From assembly GCA_000831005.1 (NCBI GenBank), contig CP007152.1, positions 372,001 through 436,000 of the forward strand: DNA of 64,000 nt, written 5' to 3'. Below, piece after piece: positions 39,809 through 49,351 of this stretch. Source of the stretch: Marinobacter salarius. Its GTDB lineage: Bacteria > Pseudomonadota > Gammaproteobacteria > Pseudomonadales > Oleiphilaceae. A program made the position numbers and the translations under genes. Numbering within the stretch: position 1 is the first letter of the stretch; every line of letters begins with the position of its first letter. The notes under the pieces were generated by a model that was given only the letters and a program-made list of their open reading frames with translations, was not told the DNA's origin and made no database searches.

Positions 39809-41512
39809 CTAGCCTACTACAGGCGTCGCCCGTTTGATAATGGCGGCTGGGTCGGTGCCGGAGGGCAGGTTGCCGTAGTTCAGGCCGCCGTTGTGTTCCA
39901 GGCGGGAGGCGCAGAAGGTGTCGGCGACCGCAGGGTCGGAGTTTCTCAGCAGCAGTGACGACTGCATCAACAGGGCCAGGCGATCCACCAGGTTGCGGGC
40001 GCGGTATTCGAAGTCGCTGATGTCGGCGAAGTCGTTCTGCAACTGGGCCAGGAAGCGGTCGAAGCGGGCGTCGGCGCCGCGGGCTTCGGCGGCTTCGCTG
40101 AAGAAGGCGTCGAGGGTGTCTGGTTCTTTCTGCAGTGCGCGCAGGGTGTCCAGGCACTGGACGTTGCCGCTGCCTTCCCAGATGGCGTTGACTGGGGATT
40201 CCCGCAGCAGTCGGGGCATGATGCAGTCTTCCATCACGCCGCTGCCGCCGATGCATTCCATGGCTTCGTAGGCGTGGTTGGGGGTGCGTTTGCAGATCCA
40301 GTACTTGCCAACCGGTGTTGCCAGTCGTGCCAGCAGGCGCTCGTGCTCCAGATGTTGGCTGTCCAGGGATTTTGCGATTCGCATGGTGTAGGCCAGGGCG
40401 GCTTCGCTTTCCAGTGCAAGATCGGCGAGGACGTTCTGCATCAGCGGCTGTTCGCTGAGTCGCCCACCGAAGGCGCTGCGGTGGCGGCAATGGTGGGACG
40501 CCTGGGCCAGTGCCTGGCGCATGCCGGCGGAGCTGCCGATCATGCAGTCGAAGCGGGTCATGGCGACCATTTCAATGATCGTCGGTACACCTCTGCCTTC
40601 CTCGCCCACCATCCACGCCAGGGCGCCGCGCAGTTCGGCTTCGCTGGACGCGTTGGCGACGTTGCCCATCTTGTTCTTCAGGCGCTGGATCTGCCAGGGG
40701 TTCTTGCTGCCGTCCGGGCGCCAGCGTGGCATCAGGAAGCAGGACAGGCCGCTTCTGGTCTGGGCAAGCACCAGGAAGGCGTCGCACATGGGGGCAGATA
40801 CAAACCATTTGTGGCCGACCAGTTCATAGGCCTGCCCCGGGCCTTCTGCACCGATGGCGTAAGCACGAGTCGTGTTGGCCCGGACGTCGCTGCCACCCTG
40901 TTTTTCCGTCATTGCCATGCCGATGGTGACGGATTGTTTTTCGCTGTCCGGCAGGTTTCGGGGGTCGTAGCTATTGGCGAGGATTTTGTTTTCCCAGGCC
41001 GCGGCCAGTTCCGGTTGTTTGCGGATTGATGGCACGGCGGCAAAGGTCATGGTAATGGGGCAGCAGTGGGCGGCCTCAATTTGGGAGTGCATGTAGTACT
41101 TGGCCGTTCTCGCGACATGGGCGCCTGCGCCGGGATTGGTCCACGGGCTGCTGTGGAGGCCGTTTTCCATCGCTGTGGACATCAGTTGGTGGTAGGCGGG
41201 GTGGAAGTCCACCTGATCCGTGCGATGGCCAAAGCGATCATGGGTATTGAACGCCGGTTTGTTCTCGTTGGCATGGAAGCCGAGCGCGATGGTGTCCGCC
41301 GCGCCGGCGAAAGCACCAAACTGCTTAAGGTCGCTGGTCGCTGCTGCGGCGCCCTCCCGGGCGACCGCCTCCTGCAGGGCCTTGTCCTGTTCGAAGAGGT
41401 TGTAATCCTCCAGAGCGGGTGGCTGATTGAAGACCTCGTGGGTAACCGCCAGGTAGCGGTCGTCACTGGAGGGGGTTGCGGTTTCCTGCTGCAGGGGCTG
41501 GCGGGCCTTCAT
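39809..41512 (-). CDS. aidB: AidB-family acyl-CoA dehydrogenase
   Basis: A 567-residue flavoprotein closely following E. coli AidB: THEVFNQPPALEDYNLFEQDKAL near the N-terminus, CPITMTFAAVPSI, MAMTEKQGGSDVRANTT near residue 215, ALAWMVGEEGRG, MTRFDCMIGSSAGMRQAL and the C-terminal SPVNAIWEGSGNVQCLDTLRAL. AidB belongs to the acyl-CoA dehydrogenase fold, binds DNA and FAD and is induced in the adaptive response to alkylation; its enzymatic role is debated, and homologues also oxidise isovaleryl-CoA weakly. The ATG at 41512 follows AGGAG and lies 2 bp past the TetR stop, so the two genes form an operon. Confidence 0.9.
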   Translation of the reverse strand: MKARQPLQQETATPSSDDRYLAVTHEVFNQPPALEDYNLFEQDKALQEAVAREGAAAATSDLKQFGAFAGAADTIALGFHANENKPAFNTHDRFGHRTDQVDFHPAYHQLMSTAMENGLHSSPWTNPGAGAHVARTAKYYMHSQIEAAHCCPITMTFAAVPSIRKQPELAAAWENKILANSYDPRNLPDSEKQSVTIGMAMTEKQGGSDVRANTTRAYAIGAEGPGQAYELVGHKWFVSAPMCDAFLVLAQTRSGLSCFLMPRWRPDGSKNPWQIQRLKNKMGNVANASSEAELRGALAWMVGEEGRGVPTIIEMVAMTRFDCMIGSSAGMRQALAQASHHCRHRSAFGGRLSEQPLMQNVLADLALESEAALAYTMRIAKSLDSQHLEHERLLARLATPVGKYWICKRTPNHAYEAMECIGGSGVMEDCIMPRLLRESPVNAIWEGSGNVQCLDTLRALQKEPDTLDAFFSEAAEARGADARFDRFLAQLQNDFADISDFEYRARNLVDRLALLMQSSLLLRNSDPAVADTFCASRLEHNGGLNYGNLPSGTDPAAIIKRATPVVG

Positions 41513-41514
41513 GT

Positions 41515-42147
41515 TTATCTCCTGGTGCCAGTCAACCCCTGCATGCAAAAGCAAATGATGGAGTTGACCAGCGGATCGTGGTCGTTGGTCTCTGCCTGCT
41601 CCGTGGTGTCAGCCTGTGCCGGGGACAGAGGCCCCACAAGGCTTTCGGCAATGGCACCTACAAGGCAGGTACTGCTTTGCCTGGCATCCTGATCCGGGAG
41701 GCAGCCCTCCTTGATGCCGTCCCGGATGGCCTGCTCGAAAAGTTGAGCGTAGGCGCGGCGGAACTTGAGGCGCTCTTCCTCAACTTTCGGGTCTACCGGC
41801 TCTGCGATCAGCGACCAGGCCATCACCGGGCCTCTCAGGGCTCTCTCCGCAAACTGGCGAAGGGCCACTTCCAGACGGGAAACGGCGTTGTCTTCGGCGG
41901 CCAGTGCCTCAGCGACTTTGTCGACTTCCCGTTGTGTCGCAATCCTGAAGATCTCTGCAAACAGATCTTCCTTGGACTCAAAGTGTCGGTAGATGGTTCC
42001 CGTAGCAACGCCGGCGCACGCTGCGATTCGCGTTATCTGGGCGCTGCGGAAGCCGCCGTCGGCAACGCATCCGTACGTGCATTCGATAATGCGCTTGCGG
42101 GCCTCAGCCTTGCGATTGCGCATCTTTTCCGTTTCCCGATATGCCAT
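41515..42147 (-). CDS. TetR-family transcriptional regulator upstream of aidB
   Basis: A 210-residue repressor-type protein. The N-terminal helix-turn-helix is RIIECTYGCVADGGFRSAQITRIAACAGVATGTIYRHFESKEDLFAEIF, with the usual TIYRHF recognition region. The C-terminal ligand domain is family-specific and does not reveal the effector. Its stop is 2 bp upstream of the aidB start, so it probably controls itself and aidB. A short inverted repeat at 42167-42180 is the candidate operator. E. coli aidB is under Ada control, so a TetR control here would be a different arrangement. Confidence 0.9.
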   Translation of the reverse strand: MAYRETEKMRNRKAEARKRIIECTYGCVADGGFRSAQITRIAACAGVATGTIYRHFESKEDLFAEIFRIATQREVDKVAEALAAEDNAVSRLEVALRQFAERALRGPVMAWSLIAEPVDPKVEEERLKFRRAYAQLFEQAIRDGIKEGCLPDQDARQSSTCLVGAIAESLVGPLSPAQADTTEQAETNDHDPLVNSIICFCMQGLTGTRR

Positions 42148-42166
42148 GCGGGTTCCTTATAAGTAG

Positions 42167-42180
42167 TGAATCATTATTCA
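42167..42180. promoter_or_regulatory. Candidate TetR operator (TGAAT-N4-ATTCA)
   Basis: An inverted repeat of five-base arms with a four-base spacer begins 20 bp upstream of the TetR-aidB operon start. Its position is typical for an autoregulatory site; the short arms make it tentative. Confidence 0.4.
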
Positions 42181-42417
42181 TTCTTTGTGTCAATCAATAG
42201 CCCAGTATAGCTTGGTTCATATTATTCTTTAAAAACAATATCGTGGAGTTGCTTACAAAAAATTACAAAAAAATCGTTGTCAGGAAATAGCGTTGCAACT
42301 GAAAGCGGATTATAAAGACGCCAAGGCAGGTAGTAAGACGCATCCGCCGAGATGGGGCGGCCGTGCCACAACAGGCTTGGCGCGCTCGTTGTACTGTTTT
42401 CGTTGATGGAGAAAATC

Positions 42418-42639
42418 ATGAGTGAATTCGACGAAAGCAATCTGGAGCAATCCGGTAGCTGGACACATGACAGCGACGATACACATTCCATTGCCGGCCG
42501 TGCGCGAATCCGCGCTCAGCTTCAGCAGGATATTGAATCGTTTCTGAACCAGGGCGGCAGAATTCAGGAAGTGGATACGGCATTCCGTTCGGACCCTTCC
42601 CGCAAGGTGGATGTCGGTTTCAATAATCGCTCCCTCTGA
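42418..42639 (+). CDS. SutA-like small transcriptional regulator
   Basis: A 73-residue acidic protein. The C-terminal half (QQDIESFLNQGGRIQEVDTAFRSDP) resembles the core of Pseudomonas SutA (MEEFLSRGGKVQEIEP and DPP), an RNA-polymerase-binding protein that supports transcription in slow-growing cells. The long acidic N-terminal tail of SutA is shortened here to about 25 residues. The ATG at 42418 follows ATGGAG with good spacing; an upstream in-frame ATG at 42352 would add unrelated residues. A strong hairpin follows the stop. The assignment rests on recalled similarity over about 40 residues. Confidence 0.6.
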   Translation: MSEFDESNLEQSGSWTHDSDDTHSIAGRARIRAQLQQDIESFLNQGGRIQEVDTAFRSDPSRKVDVGFNNRSL

Positions 42640-42646
42640 ATTCATG

Positions 42647-42673
42647 AGGCCGCAGCCTCTGAGGCTGCGGCCT
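42647..42673 (+). terminator. Terminator hairpin after the SutA-like gene
   Basis: AGGCCGCAGCC and GGCTGCGGCCT form an 11-bp perfect stem with a five-base loop, followed by GTTTG. It begins 7 bases after the stop codon. Confidence 0.75.
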
Positions 42674-42818
42674 GTTTGCGTTCGTGGTTTACGGTTGTTT
42701 TGACGCCGGTCTCACAGCAGTACCCCGTATTCCTCTATGCTGCGTTCTGCAGGATAGCGTGTTCCGTGCACCATGACCGTTACTCACCCCACATTCGACC
42801 CTTAAACAGGCCGCGTTC

Positions 42819-43849
42819 ATGAGAGGATTCCTTCGTTTTGCAACCACGGCGCTTGTCGTCATGGCGCTGATCGCGGCGGGCATGGTCATTTTCTTTGGTG
42901 ATACCCCGACCCCCTCTCAGGAGACAGTTGATACAATCGCCGACACAGAAAGCGGCGTTGTGGCAAAGTCGGATCCCACGACCGGACGTAGGGCGCCGTC
43001 AAAACTTGTAGCGAAACCGCGGTTGCGGTGCCGGATACAATGCCAGCGTCGTTGGCCGGAACCAGCGTACCCGGTGGCTGGGACAAAACCGACGCTAATG
43101 GCTCCCTGGTCCCCACGCCGCAGTTGCGCCAGTTGTTTGAATACTACCTGGCGGCGCTGGGCGAGGAGACGTTACCCCAACTGGTTGCCCGGATAGAGCA
43201 GGCGTTGGCCCGGCTTGAAGAGCCGGCCCGATCGGAAGCTCTCGACACTTTGGGGGACTATCTGGACTACAAGCTGGCGTTGGGCGACCTGGAAGCCACT
43301 TATGGTCATGACGCCACGACGAATGCAGAGGACATGCAACGGCGAATGGCAGAAATACGCGCCCTGCGACGCACCTGGATGGATGCGCAAACCGCCGACG
43401 CCTTTTTTGCAACGGACGAGGCCGTAGACCAGTTCCAGGTTGAGCAGCTGCGTATCCGAACCGATCCGTCTCTGTCTGAAAAAGAGCGGGAGCAGGCGCT
43501 GGCGGAAGCCGAGAAGGCACTCCCGGAACCGCTTCGTCAGGCACGCCGGGAAACCCGCAAATTCGCCGACTACCAGCGTGCGCAGTCGGAATTCGCGGAT
43601 GATCCCGACGCCTTGCGCGCCTGGAGGGAGGAACGCTTTGGTGCCGAGGCTGCCCGTGAGCTGGAGAAGGTGGAAGCCGAACAAAAGGTATGGGAAGCCA
43701 AGTGGCAGGCCTATAGCCAGGACCTGGCGGAGCTTGACGACATGGGGCTTGCCGGCCCGGAGCGCAAAGCCGCCATTGACACGCTCAGGGATGATTATTT
43801 TGAGGGCGCTGAAAAGCTGCGTGCCGAGGCCCTGGATTCCATCCGGTAA
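42819..43849 (+). CDS. lifO: Lipase-specific foldase/chaperone LifO (frame break between 42998 and 43021)
   Basis: 343 residues with one base restored. An N-terminal membrane anchor (residues 8-27) leads into a variable Pro/Thr-rich linker, then the folding domain. The lipase-chaperone signature is present as QLRQLFEYYLAALGEE (family pattern RxxFDYxLSALGE), followed by long charged helices (ARRETRKFADYQRAQSEF, AARELEKVEAEQKVWEAKWQ) that embrace the lipase in known structures. The break is in the linker, possibly an A lost from the run in TCAAAACTTG. Such chaperones normally sit directly downstream of their lipase gene; here the upstream gene is the SutA-like one and hemB follows, so no partner is visible. 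Confidence 0.85.
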
Positions 43850-43930
43850 CAGTCCTTTCATCTGAACGTAGTAGCCTGATGGTGTGGCTCGGCTGTAGGC
43901 CCTGCCACCGCCGCTTATGGGCGTGTATGA

Positions 43931-44982
<1,052 letters not shown>

Positions 44983-45040
44983 CAGGTTACAGTCAACAGC
45001 AGGGCGCCTTAAGGTCTCTGATAAATGGAAGCAGTAAGCA

Positions 45041-47179
45041 ATGACTACTGAATCTGCAAACAAGCTAAAGGCTGTCGATGTTCCGGACGTGCCGGCTCCC
45101 GTGGAAGCACCATCCCCCGGCGTGGAAGTTGATGTCGCCGCCCAGGAAAACTATTTCAACCGCGAACTGAGCCAGCTTCAGTTCAACTACCGGGTGCTCA
45201 AACAGGCTCTGGATACCACGCATCCGTTGATTAACCGGCTGATGTTCTGCTGCATTTTCAGCAGCAACATGGACGAGTTCTTCGAGATCCGGGTGGCGGG
45301 CCTGCGCCAGCAGATCAAGTATGGCCGTGAAACCCTGGGCTCCGACGGCATGATGCCGGAGCAGGTGTTGGGCGAAATCAGCCGGGTGGCCCACGAGTAC
45401 ATCCGGGAACAGTACGACATCCTGAACAACGTGCTGATCCCCGAGATGGAGCAGGAAAACATTCACTTCGTCCGGCGTCGTGAATGGACGGAAGCTCAGG
45501 CCGACTGGGTGCGCCGTTACTTCGAAGAGGAAATCCTGCCGGTGGTCAGCCCCATCGGGCTGGACCCTTCCCACCCGTTCCCGCGCCTGGTCAACAAAAG
45601 CCTGAACTTCATTGTAGAGCTGGACGGTAAGGATGCCTTCGGTCGCGAAACCGGGATGGCCATCGTGCCTGCGCCACGGTCGCTGCCGCGTCTGGTCCGG
45701 CTTCCGGATGACGTCTGTAACGGTGGCGACAACCTGGTGTTCCTGTCCTCCATGATTCACGCCCATGCCGATGAGCTCTTCCCAGGCATGGAGGTGAAAG
45801 GCTGCTATCAGTTCCGCCTGACCCGCAACGCCGACCTTGAACTGGAAGACGACCTTGAAGATCTGGCCTCCGCCCTGCGCGGCGAGTTGCTGAGCCGGCG
45901 CTTCGGTGACGGCGTGCGACTGGAAGTGGCGGACAACTGCCCGGAAGAACTGGTGCATTTTCTGCTGCGCGAGTTTGGACTGACGGATCGCGACCTTTAT
46001 CAGGTTCACGGCCCGGTCAACCTGACACGTTTGATGGCCGTCGGTGGGCTGGTGGATCGCCAGGACCTCACCTATTCGGGTTTCTCGCCGTCGATTCCCA
46101 GGCAGATCCGTGCCAAGGAATCTATGTTCGATGCCATCCGCAAGCGCCCGCTGCTGTTGTTGCATCCCTATGAAAACTTCAGTCCCGTGACCGACCTGCT
46201 GCGGCAGGCTGCAAAGGACCCACAGGTCCTGGCTATCCGTCAGACCCTGTATCGCACCGGTGCCGACTCGGAAATTGTCGAAGCGCTGATGGATGCAGCC
46301 CGGCGTGGCAAGGAGGTGACTGCGATCATCGAACTGCGGGCCCGGTTCAGCGAGGCGGAAAACCTGGAGCTGGCCAGCCGGCTGCAGGAAGCGGGTGTGA
46401 TCGTGGTCTACGGGGTGGTGGGTTACAAGACCCACGCCAAGATGATCCTGATCGTGCGCCGTGAGGAAGGAAAGCTGAGGCGTTACGTACATCTGGGTAC
46501 CGGGAACTACCATGCCGGTAACGCCCGCCTTTACACCGATTACAGCTACATGACCAGCGACGAATCCATCGGTGACGACGTCAACAAGCTGTTCCAACAG
46601 CTGACGGGCATGGGCAAGGCCTTGAAAATAAAGAAACTGTTTCACTCACCCTTCACACTCCATACCCGTCTTCTGGGCCTGGTGGACCGTGAAGCGGAAC
46701 TGGGGCCCAAAGGCCGGATTATTTTCAAGTTTAACGCCCTCACTGAGCGCGAGTTGATCAAGGCGTTGTATCGTGCGTCCCAGGCAGGCGTGAAAATCGA
46801 CCTGATCATCCGCGGTATCTGCTGCCTGAGGCCGGAAGTGCCGGGGCTGTCGGACAACATCCGGGTGCGCTCCATCATTGGCCGTTTCCTCGAGCACACC
46901 CGGGTTTACTATTTCGGTAACAACGGCCGGCCGGAAGTCTATGGGTCCAGCGCCGACGGCATGGAACGGAACCTGCTGAGCCGCGTGGAAACGGCGTTTC
47001 CGATTGAGGATCCGGCGTTGATTGCCCGCGTCCGCGAAGACCTGGACACCTATCTGGCGGACAATTGCCAGTCCTGGGTCTTGCAGCCGGACGGTAGTTA
47101 CATTCAGAATCAGGCAGCCGAGGGCGAGGATCGCCTGGCGTCGCAACTGGTCCTGCTTGAACGCCTGACCGGGAAATAA
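45041..47179 (+). CDS. ppk1: Polyphosphate kinase 1
   Basis: A 712-residue enzyme that polymerises the gamma-phosphate of ATP into polyphosphate, reversible in vitro. The N-terminal domain begins YFNRELSQLQFNYRVLKQA; the head domain contains FCCIFSSNMDEFFEIRVAGL. The autophosphorylated His is in VVGYKTHAKMILIVRRE near residue 460, and LHLGTGNYHAGNARLYTDYS and IRGICCLRPEVPG form the rest of the phospholipase-D-like catalytic pair. Length is typical. With PhoB/PhoR, PhoD and Pit in this window it makes up a set of phosphate-handling genes, though I see no Pho box at its promoter. Confidence 0.96.
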   Translation: MTTESANKLKAVDVPDVPAPVEAPSPGVEVDVAAQENYFNRELSQLQFNYRVLKQALDTTHPLINRLMFCCIFSSNMDEFFEIRVAGLRQQIKYGRETLGSDGMMPEQVLGEISRVAHEYIREQYDILNNVLIPEMEQENIHFVRRREWTEAQADWVRRYFEEEILPVVSPIGLDPSHPFPRLVNKSLNFIVELDGKDAFGRETGMAIVPAPRSLPRLVRLPDDVCNGGDNLVFLSSMIHAHADELFPGMEVKGCYQFRLTRNADLELEDDLEDLASALRGELLSRRFGDGVRLEVADNCPEELVHFLLREFGLTDRDLYQVHGPVNLTRLMAVGGLVDRQDLTYSGFSPSIPRQIRAKESMFDAIRKRPLLLLHPYENFSPVTDLLRQAAKDPQVLAIRQTLYRTGADSEIVEALMDAARRGKEVTAIIELRARFSEAENLELASRLQEAGVIVVYGVVGYKTHAKMILIVRREEGKLRRYVHLGTGNYHAGNARLYTDYSYMTSDESIGDDVNKLFQQLTGMGKALKIKKLFHSPFTLHTRLLGLVDREAELGPKGRIIFKFNALTERELIKALYRASQAGVKIDLIIRGICCLRPEVPGLSDNIRVRSIIGRFLEHTRVYYFGNNGRPEVYGSSADGMERNLLSRVETAFPIEDPALIARVREDLDTYLADNCQSWVLQPDGSYIQNQAAEGEDRLASQLVLLERLTGK

Positions 47180-47242
47180 CGATAACCCGCATACGCCTGC
47201 CCCAGTGCAGGCGATGTGGGCGCTGTAATGGAGTAAAGGCTG

Positions 47243-48534
47243 TTGAAGAAACAATGGATGGTTGCCGGTGCAGCCGTACTGGCTGTTGGTGTAGCTGCGC
47301 CCTGGGCCGTTGGATATGTAACCGAACAGCAGTGGCAGAGGGTCACTGCGGACGTCAATCAGGCGCAGCCCCTGTTCAAGCTGCAAACCCGCGATTATGA
47401 CAGGGGCTACATGGGAGCCGAGTTCGCCGGCACCATCACGATCCAGGATCCGGACACCGGTGACGAGCACTCATTCGACTATCAGCACGGGTAAGCCATG
47501 GGGTTACCGGCAGCCTGATTGATTTTACCCCGCCTCCTGAGCTTGGCGCTGAAGTTGAGAAGATCTTCCCCGACGAAAAGCCCCGGTTGACCCTGGAGAC
47601 CCGCCTGTGGGGAACGGCGATCGCCGAGCTTTCCGTGCCGGCTGTGAGTGTGATCGACGAGGAAACCGGCGAATCCTTCGATATGTCGGAAAGCTTTAGC
47701 CGAGCAGAAATCAGTGGCAACGGTTCACAGGCTGATATCCTCATGCTTTGGCCGGGCGCCGTGATTCGGGGGCCAGACCTGCGCATCAGTATCGAGGATT
47801 TTCGCCTTGAACAGACCATGGAACACCTGACAGGCGACGTCTGGCTGGGTGACGGGGACATGTCGCTGGCGCGACTTGAAGTGGCGGCCCGGGGCGAGCC
47901 GACCCTTCGCTTTGATGACTTTTCGATGAGTGGTGAGACTACCACCGACGATGACGGCAAGAGCATTGATTCCGAGGCTGTCGTTACTTTGGAAAAGGTA
48001 ACGGCGGACGACGAGAGCTTCGGCCCTCACCGTATGGAAATGGTGTTAAGTGGCCTGGACGTGCAAAACTGGAGTGACCTGACAACGGCAATGACGGACA
48101 TGCAGGCGGCTGCCCTGAACACCGCAGGCGGCGATTCGAGTGCCATCATGCAGCAGCAGATGGAATCCATGAATCGCATCAATCAGGCCATGCTGGGCCT
48201 TGCGGCCAACGGTTTTTCGTTCGGGTTTCCGGAGCTGTCCTTTGCCACGCCTTATGGCCCGGTCAATGGCGAGATCATGGTGCAGCACCCGTCGCTGTCT
48301 GACGACGAGAAAGACCAGATGATGATGGTGATGCAGCAGCTGACCGGCAATCTGGATGTCAGCATGCCGCTGGCTCTGGTGGAGCAGCATCCGGAGCTGG
48401 GGATGCAGGTTGCGCCTTTGATCAAGCAGGGCATGGTGGTGCAGGAGGGTGACCGGCTGCGAATCCAGGGCACACTGGAAGATCTGGCCCTGGACATCAA
48501 TGGCAACGTGATCCCGCTGCCACCGATATTCTGA
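47243..48534 (+). CDS. DUF945 (YdgA-like) protein (frame break near 47488)
   Basis: 430 residues once one base is restored. A short N-terminal hydrophobic segment (residues 6-25, VAGAAVLAVGVAAPWAVGY) suggests a membrane anchor or uncleaved signal. The rest is beta-rich and acidic with a late QQLTGNLDVSMPLALVEQHPEL block and an IQGTLEDLALDINGNVIPLPPIF C-terminus typical of DUF945. The function of the family is unknown. The break is CAGCACGGGTAAGCC, which should read CAGCACGGGGTAAGCC (HGVSHGVTGS). The start is a TTG at 47243; an ATG five codons in is an alternative. Confidence 0.8.
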
Positions 48535-48547
48535 TCCGTTGTTCTGT

Positions 48548-48566
48548 GCTGCCCGGGATGGGCAGC
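48548..48566. terminator. Hairpin between convergent DUF945 and coaD
   Basis: GCTGCCC and GGGCAGC pair across five bases, followed by GCTTTC. It lies in the 45-bp gap between two converging genes and may terminate both; the T-run is poor. Confidence 0.5.
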
Positions 48567-48579
48567 GCTTTCGCGTCTG

Positions 48580-49125
<546 letters not shown>

Positions 49126-49178
49126 CTAATCCCTCACTTCTGCGGGCTGCTGACTTTGGATTGCTCGCTTTGGTGCAT

Positions 49179-49288
49179 GTGCCGCATGAGGATGGCCTTC
49201 CAGGATACGCTACGAGCACATCCATGTGCGCTTGAGTAAAGCCATCCTTGGCTTTACACAATCCTGGAAGGCCATCCTCACGCGGCAC
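49179..49288. repeat. Cloverleaf-like intergenic repeat, copy B
   Basis: A 28-base left arm (49179-49206) and right arm (49261-49288) pair at 27 of 28 positions. The 54-base core begins ACGCT and ends CACA like copy A and contains two perfect hairpins: GCACAT-CC-ATGTGC and TAAAGCCA-TCCT-TGGCTTTA. GCTTTGGTGC ends 2 bases outside the left arm, again as in copy A. The long stem is unrelated in sequence to that of copy A. It lies in the 289-bp gap between the GMC dehydrogenase end and coaD; the rest of that gap has no gene. Confidence 0.85.
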
Positions 49289-49351
49289 CCCCGGTTTCAC
49301 ACCTGCCTAGTTTCTTCACCGAATCCACCTTTCCGGCGGTCTCTTTTGGGT

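Noticed and set aside
45065..46645. Long 526-codon open frame antisense to ppk
   Set aside because: A shadow of ppk codon usage with no recognisable domain.
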